A stretch of DNA of 64,000 nt, from NCBI RefSeq assembly GCF_001650495.1, contig NZ_LWCS01000021.1:147540-211539 (forward strand). The letters run 5' to 3'. Below the pieces are notes generated by a model that was not told the DNA's origin, ran no database searches, and was given only the letters and a program-made list of their open reading frames with translations. Source of the DNA: Mycolicibacterium iranicum. GTDB taxonomy: Bacteria > Actinomycetota > Actinomycetes > Mycobacteriales > Mycobacteriaceae. The position numbers and the translations under genes are program-made. Shown here one piece after another: positions 41,682 to 49,160 of this stretch; within the stretch, counting starts at the first letter, position 1; each line of letters opens with the position of its first letter.

Positions 41682-42962
41682 CTAGCGCAGCGGCTCAAAG
41701 GTGATGTTGATGTCGGTGAGCCCGCGGAGGATGAACGTGGGCTCGTAGGTGTAGCGCCGGTTCCCGGGCGGGCCGTGCAACTCCTCGTCGATCTTGATGT
41801 CGCCCATCCGGTCGAGGATGCGCTCGATCGACACGCGGCCTTCCACGCGTGCCAGAGGGCCACCGGGACACGAGTGCACGCCACGGCCGAAGGCGATGTG
41901 CTCGCGGACGTTCTTGCGATCGAGGTCGAACTCGTGCGGATGCTCAAAGCGTCGGGGGTCGCGGTTCACCGCGCCCGGGCACACCATCATGGTCGTCCCG
42001 GCGGGGACGTCGATGTCGCCCACCTTGGTGTTCTTCTTGGCAAGCCGGAACTGGCTTTTCACCGGAGCGTCCATCCGCAGCGCCTCCTCGACGAAGACCG
42101 GGATGCGGCTACGGTCTACGCGTAGCCGTTCCTGAACGTCCGGATGGTCGCCGAGCACCCGCATCGATGCGGACAGCAGCTTCGTGGTCGTCTCCTGCCC
42201 GGCGGCGAACAGGAACGTCGCCGAACGAACGACCTCGATCACCGGCGGGGTCGAGCCATCGGGGTACTTGGCGGTCGCGAGTGCGGTGAGAACGTCGTCA
42301 CGCGGTTCCTTGCGTCGATCCTCCAGGTAACCGATGAACTTCTCATCGAGCCACTCGAGCGGGTTGGCGCCGACCAGGTCGCTGTGGTCCAGCGAGCCGA
42401 CATTCGCGCCGGGCCTCGGCGCGCCGAGTACGGTGCGGAACTCGTCGTGGTCAGCCTCGGGTACGCCGAGCATGTCGGCAATCACCAACAGCGAGAAAGG
42501 CTTTGCGTAGGCCGACAGGAACTCGCACCGGCCGTTGTCGATGAAGTCGTCGAGAACTTCGTCGGCGAGGCGCCACATGAAGTCCTCGTTCTCCTTGAGC
42601 CTGCTCGGCGTCAGGAGGCGGTTGAGCAGGGACCGGGCGTTGGTGTGGTCGGGCGGGTCCATCGTCACCATGTGCTCGAACATCGGCATCTGCGGCCGGT
42701 GCGCGGTGATCTGGTCGGTGATGTCGTCGCCCTCGGGGATGAAGGGCAGCGGGGGGAACGGGCCCGCTACGGCGATACAGGACGAGAAGGTGTCGGCGTC
42801 CTTGAGGACCGTCGCAGCTTCCTCGTAACCGGTGACGGCCAGCACCCCGTAGTTCGGCTCCCTGACCACGGGGCACTTGCCGCGCAGATGATCGAAGTAG
42901 GGGTGCGGATCAGGCACGAGTGAGGGATCTGTGAAGTAGTCGATGGTGTCGAAGTCGCTCAT
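41682..42962 (-). CDS. Cytochrome P450
   Basis: A 426-residue P450 (MSDFDTIDYFTDPSLVPDPHPYFDHLR). The I-helix is FAAGQETTTK, ExxR is EEALRMDAP, and the heme loop is FGRGVHSCPGGPLAR. The N-terminal style is common among mycobacterial P450s that sit beside TetR regulators. No ferredoxin is adjacent, so it may use one of the others. It is divergent from the TetR gene with a shared 194-bp promoter containing a near-perfect inverted repeat. Substrate unknown. Confidence 0.93.
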   Translation of the reverse strand: MSDFDTIDYFTDPSLVPDPHPYFDHLRGKCPVVREPNYGVLAVTGYEEAATVLKDADTFSSCIAVAGPFPPLPFIPEGDDITDQITAHRPQMPMFEHMVTMDPPDHTNARSLLNRLLTPSRLKENEDFMWRLADEVLDDFIDNGRCEFLSAYAKPFSLLVIADMLGVPEADHDEFRTVLGAPRPGANVGSLDHSDLVGANPLEWLDEKFIGYLEDRRKEPRDDVLTALATAKYPDGSTPPVIEVVRSATFLFAAGQETTTKLLSASMRVLGDHPDVQERLRVDRSRIPVFVEEALRMDAPVKSQFRLAKKNTKVGDIDVPAGTTMMVCPGAVNRDPRRFEHPHEFDLDRKNVREHIAFGRGVHSCPGGPLARVEGRVSIERILDRMGDIKIDEELHGPPGNRRYTYEPTFILRGLTDINITFEPLR

Positions 42963-43022
42963 ATCCAGGCCTCCCGGGCTGCGGGTCGTGCGGGCGAGTG
43001 ATCTCGGCCACCGCTTTCAGAA

Positions 43023-43044
43023 ATGCTGAGCACCTGCTTAGCAT
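43023..43044. promoter_or_regulatory. Candidate TetR operator between P450 and tetR
   Basis: ATGCTgAG (43023-43030) and CTtAGCAT (43037-43044) are inverted with a 6-bp spacer and one mismatch. The site lies between the divergent P450 (start 42962) and TetR (start 43157) genes, the usual position for an autoregulated TetR repressor. It does not resemble the GAGAAT-N3-ATTCTC motif. Confidence 0.55.
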
Positions 43045-43156
43045 GGTGTAAGAGTTAGGGTCAAGGATCTCGGGCGACAGCGAGTCACGATCTGCGTGTC
43101 GACGCGCTCCGTTTCAGTGGGCTCGGGGTAGAACACCAGCAAGGAGTGGAGTCAGC

Positions 43157-43786
43157 ATGGCATCGCCGCGGCGGATCGGGGCACCGGATGCGAAGAATCG
43201 CGTCGTGCTGCTCGACGCCGCCGAGCAGCTGCTCATCGAGGAGGGCTACGCGGCGGTCACCTCGCGCCGAGTCGCCGACCAGGCGGGTCTGAAGCCGCAG
43301 CTTGTGCATTACTACTTTCGCACCATGGAGGACCTGTTCCTCGCGGTGTTCCATCGCAGGGCAGAGGAGGGCCTTGCCGTACTGGCCACTGCGCTGCAGT
43401 CGCCGCAGCCGCTGTGGGCGTTGTGGAGGTTCAGCACCGCCCCGGAGGCCACCAGGCTGACGATGGAGTTCATGGGGCTGGCGAACCACCGCAAGGCCCT
43501 GCGGGCGGAGATCGTCTACTACGCCGAACGCTTCCGTCAGGAGCAGAACAGGGCGATCGGCGAGGCGCTGAAACAGTACGGAATGGTCTCCGACGATGTG
43601 CCGCCGGTGGTGTGGACGGTCTTTGCGACCAGCGTGTCCCAGGCGTTGGTCATGGAGCGAGCGCTGGGGATCAGCACCGGTCATGCCGAGACCTTCGCAT
43701 TCTGCGAACAGTGGATCCGGCGCCTCGAGGGCGATCCCAAGCCCGAGTTCGCCCAGGGCTGGGACGCCTCGTCGGCTCGAGTGTGA
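43157..43786 (+). CDS. TetR-family transcriptional regulator
   Basis: A 209-residue TetR-type protein. The N-terminal helix-turn-helix is clear (AAEQLLIEEGYAAVTSRRVADQAGLKPQLVHYYFRTMEDLFLAVF, residues about 22-66), followed by an all-helical ligand domain. AAGGAG upstream is a good ribosome site. It is divergent from the P450 at 41682-42962 and probably controls it and itself through the repeat at 43023-43044. Whether it controls other operons is unknown; the other palindromes in the window have different sequences. Confidence 0.92.
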   Translation: MASPRRIGAPDAKNRVVLLDAAEQLLIEEGYAAVTSRRVADQAGLKPQLVHYYFRTMEDLFLAVFHRRAEEGLAVLATALQSPQPLWALWRFSTAPEATRLTMEFMGLANHRKALRAEIVYYAERFRQEQNRAIGEALKQYGMVSDDVPPVVWTVFATSVSQALVMERALGISTGHAETFAFCEQWIRRLEGDPKPEFAQGWDASSARV

Positions 43787-43793
43787 CTGCCGG

Positions 43794-44081
43794 TCACCAC
43801 AGATAGATCGCCAGCACTGCTACCCACAGCGCGACCAGCCACGCATCGGTGCTGTACCGCAACCACTTCGGTGCTGTTCGCACCTCCATGAAGTAGCGGA
43901 CTATCAGCCGGCACTTCACGAAACCCAGCACGATGGCCGCGACGGTGATCGGGATACTCGCCTCGGCGTGACCGCCGGAATGGCCGGGCGCCAGCCACCA
44001 CGACAGAACGGTGATCGCCGTGAGTGCCAGCCACACAACGGTGATGGCCCGGTTGTCACTGATGTTCCTGCTGGTCGTCAT
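43794..44081 (-). CDS. COX4-like small membrane subunit
   Basis: A 95-residue membrane protein with three hydrophobic helices: TVVWLALTAITVLSWWL, ITVAAIVLGFVKCRLIV, and the C-terminal AWLVALWVAVLAIYLW. This pattern, with the KCRLIVRYFMEVR loop, is that of the prokaryotic cytochrome c oxidase subunit IV/NorF-like family. It ends a four-gene minus-strand operon after a CoxIII/NorE-like protein. No subunit I or II gene is present in the window. Confidence 0.8.
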   Translation of the reverse strand: MTTSRNISDNRAITVVWLALTAITVLSWWLAPGHSGGHAEASIPITVAAIVLGFVKCRLIVRYFMEVRTAPKWLRYSTDAWLVALWVAVLAIYLW

Positions 44082-44084
44082 CGG

Positions 44085-44681
44085 TCACCTCACCACGTAC
44101 AGCAGGCAGAAGATGGCCACCCATAACAGATCGACCATGTGCCAGTAGACAGCACCGGACTCGATCATCGGCATCCTGCGCTTGCGCGGATTCCGCAACT
44201 CGCGCAACACAATTCCCATGATCAACAGGCCCAGCATGACATGGAACAGGTGGACACCGGTGAGCATGTAATAGAAGTTGAAGAACTCGCTCTGGCCCAA
44301 CGAATATCCGGCGACGATCTTGGCCGACCACTCGTAGGCCTTGATCGCGATGAATGCCACCCCGCAGGCGCCGCCGCAGTAGGTCAGGCGGATTGCGGCG
44401 GCGACGTCGCCGCCGCGTGCGCACACCACACTGCGCGCGATGAACCACGAACTGGTCAGCAGCACAACGGTGTTGAGGGCACCGATGGTCAGGTTCAAGT
44501 GCTGCTGCGCCGCCAGGAACTCCGAGGCGGCCATGGTGCGGTGCACCATGAAGATCACGAAGTACGAGCCGAAGATGATGAGATCTCCGAGCACCATGAC
44601 CCAGATGGCCGTGTCGCCGGGCAGATGGTCATTGCCCGGCTGTCTGGCGGTGGGGCTAGGTTGCGCCTGGGTGTCGGTCAC
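44085..44681 (-). CDS. Cytochrome c oxidase subunit III/NorE-like protein
   Basis: A 198-residue membrane protein with five helices of the CoxIII family. It starts LPGDTAIWVMVLGDLIIFGSYFVIFM and contains YYMLTGVHLFHVMLGLLIM and YWHMVDLLWVAIFCLLYV, the conserved His/Glu pattern of subunit III and NorE. NorE-like proteins accompany some nitric oxide reductases and oxidases. Here it lies between a COX4-like protein and two unusual membrane proteins, with a 4-bp overlap to the latter. Its partner oxidase is not visible. Confidence 0.87.
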   Translation of the reverse strand: MTDTQAQPSPTARQPGNDHLPGDTAIWVMVLGDLIIFGSYFVIFMVHRTMAASEFLAAQQHLNLTIGALNTVVLLTSSWFIARSVVCARGGDVAAAIRLTYCGGACGVAFIAIKAYEWSAKIVAGYSLGQSEFFNFYYMLTGVHLFHVMLGLLIMGIVLRELRNPRKRRMPMIESGAVYWHMVDLLWVAIFCLLYVVR

Positions 44682-45424
44682 GGGAGCGGGGCCTGATCAG
44701 ATGGTTGCTCGTCGTTGGCCTTCTTCAGGAAGAACATCAGGCAGGACAGCCAGAATCCGAAGATGGCCGTCCCGGTCCAGAACGACATCGAACCGTTCCA
44801 CGAGAACGGACCCGAGGGTGCCACGAACACAGGGACGGCCAGGATCTCGGTGACGATCTGCCACACGGTCACGTAGGCAAGCCATTTGGGGAAGATGTTG
44901 TTGCGGTCGTAGAGGATCGCGATGGCGAACCCGAAATACGCCGTGGTGAAACAGCCGAGCGAGCCGACGTAGGACAGGCATCCGAGATCGTAGAGCAATG
45001 CCATCACCTCGGGGTCGCGGTCCGGGCGGAACGTGGCCGCCAGGAAGCAGAGGGCGACGAGCAGGCACCCGGGAAGAGCGCCGACGGCCATCCCGCCCAG
45101 GTAGACGTAGGCCATCACCGATCCCGACGTCATCCGCTTCATGTGATAAACGACGATGCCGTTGGCCACGCCCGCGCCGCCGACGATGAGGATCAGGATG
45201 CCGAAGCCGATCTGGATGGTGAGGTCGTGCGCTGCGAAGAACTCGACCTTCTGTGCGGCCGTGACGTCCGGCCGGGGCGGGGGCATGGTCCTGGCGAGGG
45301 CGAAGAAGATGATGCCGAACGCCGTGTAGAACGCGGGCACGATCGAGAAGACGATCCAGATGTCACGCTTGCCCGCCGGACGCGTGGGCACGTCGGCCGG
45401 CGGCGGTGAGACTGTCGTGCTCAA
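44678..45424 (-). CDS. Multi-spanning membrane protein, paralogue A
   Basis: A 248-residue protein from a TTG at 45424 that overlaps the upstream stop (TTGA). The longer open frame upstream is antiframe. It has about seven hydrophobic helices. The loop VVYHMKRMTSGSVMAYVYL followed by FRPDRDPEVMALLYDLGCL matches VVQMKRMATQSHALAYCYL and FRPERSPELLLLLNDLAWI in the upstream gene, so the two are paralogues of identical length. I do not recognise the family. The operon context suggests an inner-membrane redox or transport role with the CoxIII/COX4-like proteins. Confidence 0.78.
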   Translation of the reverse strand: MSTTVSPPPADVPTRPAGKRDIWIVFSIVPAFYTAFGIIFFALARTMPPPRPDVTAAQKVEFFAAHDLTIQIGFGILILIVGGAGVANGIVVYHMKRMTSGSVMAYVYLGGMAVGALPGCLLVALCFLAATFRPDRDPEVMALLYDLGCLSYVGSLGCFTTAYFGFAIAILYDRNNIFPKWLAYVTVWQIVTEILAVPVFVAPSGPFSWNGSMSFWTGTAIFGFWLSCLMFFLKKANDEQPSDQAPLP

Positions 45425-46167
45425 GGGGCCGCCACGCCTTCCTCGACCGCCTGGCGCCGCAACGCCGCGCGCAGGACGAAGAACATCACCCCGACGAAGG
45501 CGACCAACGCGCCACCGCGTAGCCAGAACGAGATCACCCCGTCCCAGGCGAGCGGGCCCGTCCGGAACACGGCTGCGGCCGCGGCCGGCGCCATCGCCAA
45601 ACCGGTGACAACTGCGAAATGGCCCACCCAGCGTGGGAATACGGGGCTGGGCCCTGAATCGAGATAGACGGCAAGGCCGAGAAGCAGGTTCTGGGCGACG
45701 AGCATGCCCACCGGGGCGACGAGCGTGATCCAGGCGAGGTCGTTGAGCAGCAGCAGCAGCTCGGGACTGCGTTCGGGGCGGAATGCCGCGACGAGGTAGA
45801 AGATGTCGGCCAGCGCGAAAAGCGTTGCGCCGCTTACCGCTGCCGTGAGGTAGCAATATGCCAGCGCGTGGCTCTGAGTCGCCATCCGTTTCATTTGTAC
45901 GACGATCACCATGAAGAACGGTAGAAGCATGATGCCGCAGAGGTTGTAGGTGATCATGCTGAAGCGGATCATCGCGGTGTTGTCGGCGTAGAACGCCGCC
46001 ACTTGATCGGCGGTCATTTGCGGCGACATCGGCGGCAGGAAGCCCGGGAACGCGACGAACGCGATCAGGAATACGGCGCCGAAGACGGGGGCGGTCCACA
46101 AGCTGATGAGCTGAGTCCTGATGTTCGCCGTCTTGGGCAGGTCCTCTGCCTCGGCGAGAATCTGCAT
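45421..46167 (-). CDS. Multi-spanning membrane protein, paralogue B
   Basis: A 248-residue protein from the ATG at 46167, which has GGGAGG directly upstream; a longer frame would run into the operator. About seven membrane helices are visible (for example PVFGAVFLIAFVAFPGFL and GALVAFVGVMFFVLRAAL). It is the first gene of the operon, controlled by two palindromes at 46191-46240. Paralogue A downstream has the same length and matching loops. No known catalytic or heme-binding motif is obvious. Function unknown. Confidence 0.78.
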   Translation of the reverse strand: MQILAEAEDLPKTANIRTQLISLWTAPVFGAVFLIAFVAFPGFLPPMSPQMTADQVAAFYADNTAMIRFSMITYNLCGIMLLPFFMVIVVQMKRMATQSHALAYCYLTAAVSGATLFALADIFYLVAAFRPERSPELLLLLNDLAWITLVAPVGMLVAQNLLLGLAVYLDSGPSPVFPRWVGHFAVVTGLAMAPAAAAAVFRTGPLAWDGVISFWLRGGALVAFVGVMFFVLRAALRRQAVEEGVAAP

Positions 46168-46190
46168 CCGACCTCCCTCGTCACGGGTCC

Positions 46191-46210
46191 GAGTAGCCGA
46201 TCGGCTACTC
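46191..46210. promoter_or_regulatory. Perfect palindrome operator (proximal copy)
   Basis: GAGTAGCCGATCGGCTACTC is its own reverse complement over 20 bp. It lies 24 bp before the membrane-protein start at 46167. With the second copy at 46225-46240 it makes a tandem operator for a dimeric regulator that I cannot identify. Confidence 0.75.
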
Positions 46211-46224
46211 ACCCTGCGGCGAGA

Positions 46225-46240
46225 GTAGCCGATCGGCTAC
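46225..46240. promoter_or_regulatory. Perfect palindrome operator (distal copy)
   Basis: GTAGCCGATCGGCTAC is a perfect 16-bp palindrome repeating the core of the site at 46191-46210. The centres are 32 bp apart, close to three helical turns, which would put two bound dimers on the same DNA face. Confidence 0.72.
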
Positions 46241-46265
46241 CAAACCTCCAGGGATGCGCGAATGC

Positions 46266-47417
46266 CTAGAGGGAAAGGATCGTCGCGGATGCAGTGCCCG
46301 GTGCACCGTAGACCTGGGCGAGTCCGACGCGTGGCTGGCCCGGCACCTGCCGCTCACCCGCCTCGCCCCGCAGCTGGCGCACCAACTCATGAACCTGTCG
46401 CAAACCGGAGGCGCCGATCGGCTCGCCGTTGGCGATGAGCCCGCCGTCGGTATTGACCGGGATGTTGCCGTGGATCTCGGTGGCGCCGTCGGCAAGAAGC
46501 TTCTCCTGCTCGCCGTCGGCGCACAGCCCGGTCTCGGCCATGTGGATGACCTCGGCGCCCGCATCGGTGTCCTGCAGCTGTGCGATGTCAACGTCCTCGG
46601 GACCTATGCCGGCCGCTTCGTAGGCGGCCTTGGCTGCGTACACCGTCGGGGACGGATCCTCGTCGAGCGGTGCCGACGTCGCGTGCACCTCGTAGGCCCC
46701 GAAGGTGCGCGTGCGAATCTCGCTGGCGCGCACGAACACCGGCTTGTCGGTGAACCGGTGAGCGATGTCGCCACGGCACATGATCACTGCCGCTGCGCCC
46801 TCGTCGGGCGCACAGAACATGTACTGGGTCAATGGATAGTTCAGCGCAGGCGATGCCAGGATCTCCTCAACGGAGATCTCCTTGCGGCGGAAGGCATTCG
46901 GGTTGATCACGCCGTTTCGGAAGTTCTTGTTCGCCACCCGCGCCAGCGTCTCCTGCGAGATGTTGTGCTTGTGGAGGTAATGGTTGGCTTTCATGCCGAA
47001 GAATTTGGTCGTGACGAATTGGCCGTTCTCGGCGTACCACTGCGGCAGTGCGAGCTTGGCGGGGTCGTCGGTGAAGGCTCCGCGGGGATGTTTGTCCAGT
47101 CCGATGGCGATACCGACGTCGTACTTGCCCAGGCGGATCGTGTCGGCCGTCTGCTGGATCGCCGACGCCGCAGTGGCGCAAGCATTGAACACGTTGGTGA
47201 ACGTGATGCCGGTAAGGCCGACCAGGCGGGTGACGGCGTCGGGGTTGGAGACTTCATAGCTGCCGCCGAAGCCGAACTGGATGTCCTTCCACTCCACACC
47301 CGCGTCGGTGAGCGCCGCCTGGATGGCCTCGGCGCCCATCTGCATCGCGGTTTTGTCGAACCGGCCGAACGGGTGCAGGCCGACACCGATGATCGCGACA
47401 TCGTTGGAGTTGCTCAT
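46266..47417 (-). CDS. Thiolase-family lipid-transfer protein with altered catalytic motifs
   Basis: A 383-residue thiolase fold. The nucleophile position is kept (C80 in FNACATAASA), but the His box is AQLQDTDAGAE in place of EVHDxF, and GEPIGASGL replaces GHPxGATG. It is therefore unlikely to be a normal beta-ketothiolase. It is 10 bp downstream of a Zn-ribbon/OB protein, the usual partner of SCP2-type thiolases and retro-aldolases. It may cleave or bind a bulky acyl-CoA. Compare the intact thiolase at 29464 and the Cys-less fusion at 7367. Confidence 0.85.
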   Translation of the reverse strand: MSNSNDVAIIGVGLHPFGRFDKTAMQMGAEAIQAALTDAGVEWKDIQFGFGGSYEVSNPDAVTRLVGLTGITFTNVFNACATAASAIQQTADTIRLGKYDVGIAIGLDKHPRGAFTDDPAKLALPQWYAENGQFVTTKFFGMKANHYLHKHNISQETLARVANKNFRNGVINPNAFRRKEISVEEILASPALNYPLTQYMFCAPDEGAAAVIMCRGDIAHRFTDKPVFVRASEIRTRTFGAYEVHATSAPLDEDPSPTVYAAKAAYEAAGIGPEDVDIAQLQDTDAGAEVIHMAETGLCADGEQEKLLADGATEIHGNIPVNTDGGLIANGEPIGASGLRQVHELVRQLRGEAGERQVPGQPRVGLAQVYGAPGTASATILSL

Positions 47418-47427
47418 GTACTGCCCC

Positions 47428-47883
47428 TTAGTTGCTGACTGGCTGGAACGCGAACGTGACGATCTCGGTTCCGTCCTCGTCGGTGGTGAACGGGATCATG
47501 GTCAGCTCGACCTGCTGGCCGAATTGCAGCTTCGCGGGGTCGTTTTCGGTGAGCCGGCCCTCGACGCGGATGACGTCTTCAAGCTGCACGAGGCCTACGC
47601 CGAACGGCACGAAATCCTTGCCCGTGGGGCCCTTGTACGGCGCCCCGGGTGGGAAGCCCTGCGTGGTCCAGGCGACGAGGGTTCCGCGGCGGGGGAGCAG
47701 GACGTCGGACATGTCACCACCGCTGCACTTGGGGCAACGCTGCTGAATCGGGAAGGTCGTGGCACCGCATGTGCCACAGGAACTCCCGATCAACTGCGGT
47801 TCGTCATTCGGCCAGGTGGAGATTTCGGGCGCCAGCGCCCGCTGCGTGCTCGACACGGGATTGACGATAACTGGAAATGGCAT
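47428..47883 (-). CDS. Zn-ribbon/OB-fold (DUF35) protein
   Basis: A 151-residue DUF35 protein. The zinc ribbon has CGTC (36-39) and CPKC (50-53), followed by an OB-fold (TLVAWTTQGFPPGAPYKGPTG... VPFGVGLVQLEDVIRVEGRL). The family binds acyl-CoA and docks onto thiolase-like partners. The downstream thiolase begins 10 bp later. A 10/12 copy of the island motif overlaps its start codon, so it is probably in the same regulon. Confidence 0.88.
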   Translation of the reverse strand: MPFPVIVNPVSSTQRALAPEISTWPNDEPQLIGSSCGTCGATTFPIQQRCPKCSGGDMSDVLLPRRGTLVAWTTQGFPPGAPYKGPTGKDFVPFGVGLVQLEDVIRVEGRLTENDPAKLQFGQQVELTMIPFTTDEDGTEIVTFAFQPVSN

Positions 47884-47887
47884 TCTC
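47873..47887. promoter_or_regulatory. GAGAAT-N3-ATTCTC operator, imperfect copy
   Basis: GGAAAT-GGC-ATTCTC matches 10 of 12 arm positions. It overlaps the start codon of the Zn-ribbon/OB gene (47883), so binding would block transcript elongation or initiation of that two-gene unit. Confidence 0.45.
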
Positions 47888-47911
47888 GTCTAGAGAGAAC
47901 ATGGGCCGGGA

Positions 47912-48306
47912 ATGCATATATGCGAACCCTGCGAGGTCACCATCTCGATGGCGTTGGCCAACAGCGGCGACATGCAGATCGAAGTGATTCACCAGCACGA
48001 CGACACCCGAGCATCTTCAGAGAGTCCCTGCCTCAGGTCGTTCCGGGTTCAACCCAATTGGCCTACCGGACCGACGATTTCGATGAGTCGATGCGTGCTG
48101 TCCGGGAGTCCGGCTGGCCGGTGGTGTGGATCGGGGGTCGACAGGAGAGCGCAGACACCTGCTTCGCGTACGTCGAGCCGCCCGGCAGTCCCGCGGCGGT
48201 GATCGAGATCATGGAACTCACGGAAGTGACGGCGGCGATGGCCACTTTTGTGCGCGAGGCTGCAACGGGATGGGACGGCGACCCGATCCGCGAGCTCGCC
48301 GTCTGA
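47912..48306 (+). pseudogene. VOC/glyoxalase-family gene remnant: 5' truncated and frameshifted
   Basis: Frame 47912 encodes VTISMALANSGDMQIEVIHQHDDT, then the VOC sequence continues in another frame as PSIFRESLPQV... TDDFDESMRAVRESGWPVVW and FAYVEPPGSPAAVIEIMEL, to the stop at 48306. One missing base in the C-run near 48004-48007 (three C where four would restore the frame) explains the shift. The first strand-helix unit of a VOC domain is also absent, since only about 30 bp separate it from the divergent gene. Codon use matches the neighbours, so decay seems recent. A sequencing error could explain the shift but not the missing N-terminus. Confidence 0.7.
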
Positions 48307-48317
48307 TCCGGGGGGCG

Positions 48318-49034
48318 CTACTTGCCCTTGTTCATCACCTTGTCCGCGGCGGCCCAGTGCTCGTCGGACACCCACAGCCGTGCGAACGCCGCGACGGCCT
48401 CGGTGGTCGGCACGCCCCGCATCACCCGCTTGACCTCCCCGGCAGGAGCGCCGGCCAGTAGGCGGGCAGTCAGGCGCCACTGCTCGTCGAAGCTTGCGCG
48501 CGGGATCACCTGGTCGACCAGGCCGATGCGCTCGGCGTCGGTGGCCGCCAGGATGCGTCCGGTGCCTGCCAGCAGCAGGGCTCTGCTGTAACCGACCAGC
48601 GTGACGAGCCGCTCGGCACCGCCCCAGGCGGGCATGATCGCCAGGGCGACCTGATTGAAGCCGATCTTGATGTCGTCCGCCGCCAGCCGGATGTCGGCGG
48701 CCACGGCGAATTCGGCGCCGCCGCCCAGGGCGTGCCCGTTGAGCGCAGCCAGCACAGGTCCGGGAAAACCGGCGATGCGATCGCAGATCGACCGCATCCG
48801 GAAGGCCATGGCGGCGGCCTGCTCCTCGGTGCGGAGCGCACTGAGTTCCTTGAGGTCCCCACCCGACACGAAGGCCTTGTCGCCGGCGCCGGTGAGGGCC
48901 AGCGCGGCCGCGCCCTGAGCACCGTCGAGCGCCTTGTCCAGCTGGTCCATGGTCTCCAGCGAGATCGCATTGCGAGCGTGCAGACGGTCGATGGTGATGA
49001 TCGCCAGACCATCGTCGATCTCGAGGTCGACCAT
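48318..49034 (-). CDS. Enoyl-CoA hydratase/isomerase family protein (crotonase fold)
   Basis: A 238-residue crotonase-fold protein. The oxyanion-hole segment FVSGGDLKEL and the HALGGGAEFAVAADI motif with the first catalytic Glu are present. The second Glu region reads FNQVALAIMPAWGG where hydratases have FxxPExxLGxxPGxGG, so that Glu appears lost. It may act as an isomerase, a C-C hydrolase or a degenerate member. It is divergent from the acyl-CoA ligase at 49161, and the shared promoter holds two half-matching GAGAAT elements. Confidence 0.86.
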   Translation of the reverse strand: MVDLEIDDGLAIITIDRLHARNAISLETMDQLDKALDGAQGAAALALTGAGDKAFVSGGDLKELSALRTEEQAAAMAFRMRSICDRIAGFPGPVLAALNGHALGGGAEFAVAADIRLAADDIKIGFNQVALAIMPAWGGAERLVTLVGYSRALLLAGTGRILAATDAERIGLVDQVIPRASFDEQWRLTARLLAGAPAGEVKRVMRGVPTTEAVAAFARLWVSDEHWAAADKVMNKGK

Positions 49035-49052
49035 TGCACGTTCTCCCTATGC

Positions 49053-49089
49053 GGTATTGGCATTCTCGCAGGCGGAGAATAGCATCACC
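49053..49089. promoter_or_regulatory. Double partial operator between crotonase and acyl-CoA ligase
   Basis: ATTCTC (49062-49067) and GAGAAT (49075-49080) face each other with a 7-bp spacer. Each is also one intact half of a 9/12 match to the GAGAAT-N3-ATTCTC motif (49053-49067 and 49075-49089). It lies 19-55 bp before the crotonase start, in the divergent promoter. Confidence 0.4.
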
Positions 49090-49160
49090 CTCGAATCGCG
49101 AGGATCTCCAAGTCCTCGTGACGGTATCTCTTCGCGGACGGGAAAGGGCGGCCGGCAGCC

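Noticed and set aside
47281..48306. 341-residue plus-strand open frame
   Set aside because: Its first 240 residues run antisense through the thiolase and DUF35 genes and have no family features. Only the tail is real, and it is the second frame of the VOC remnant.
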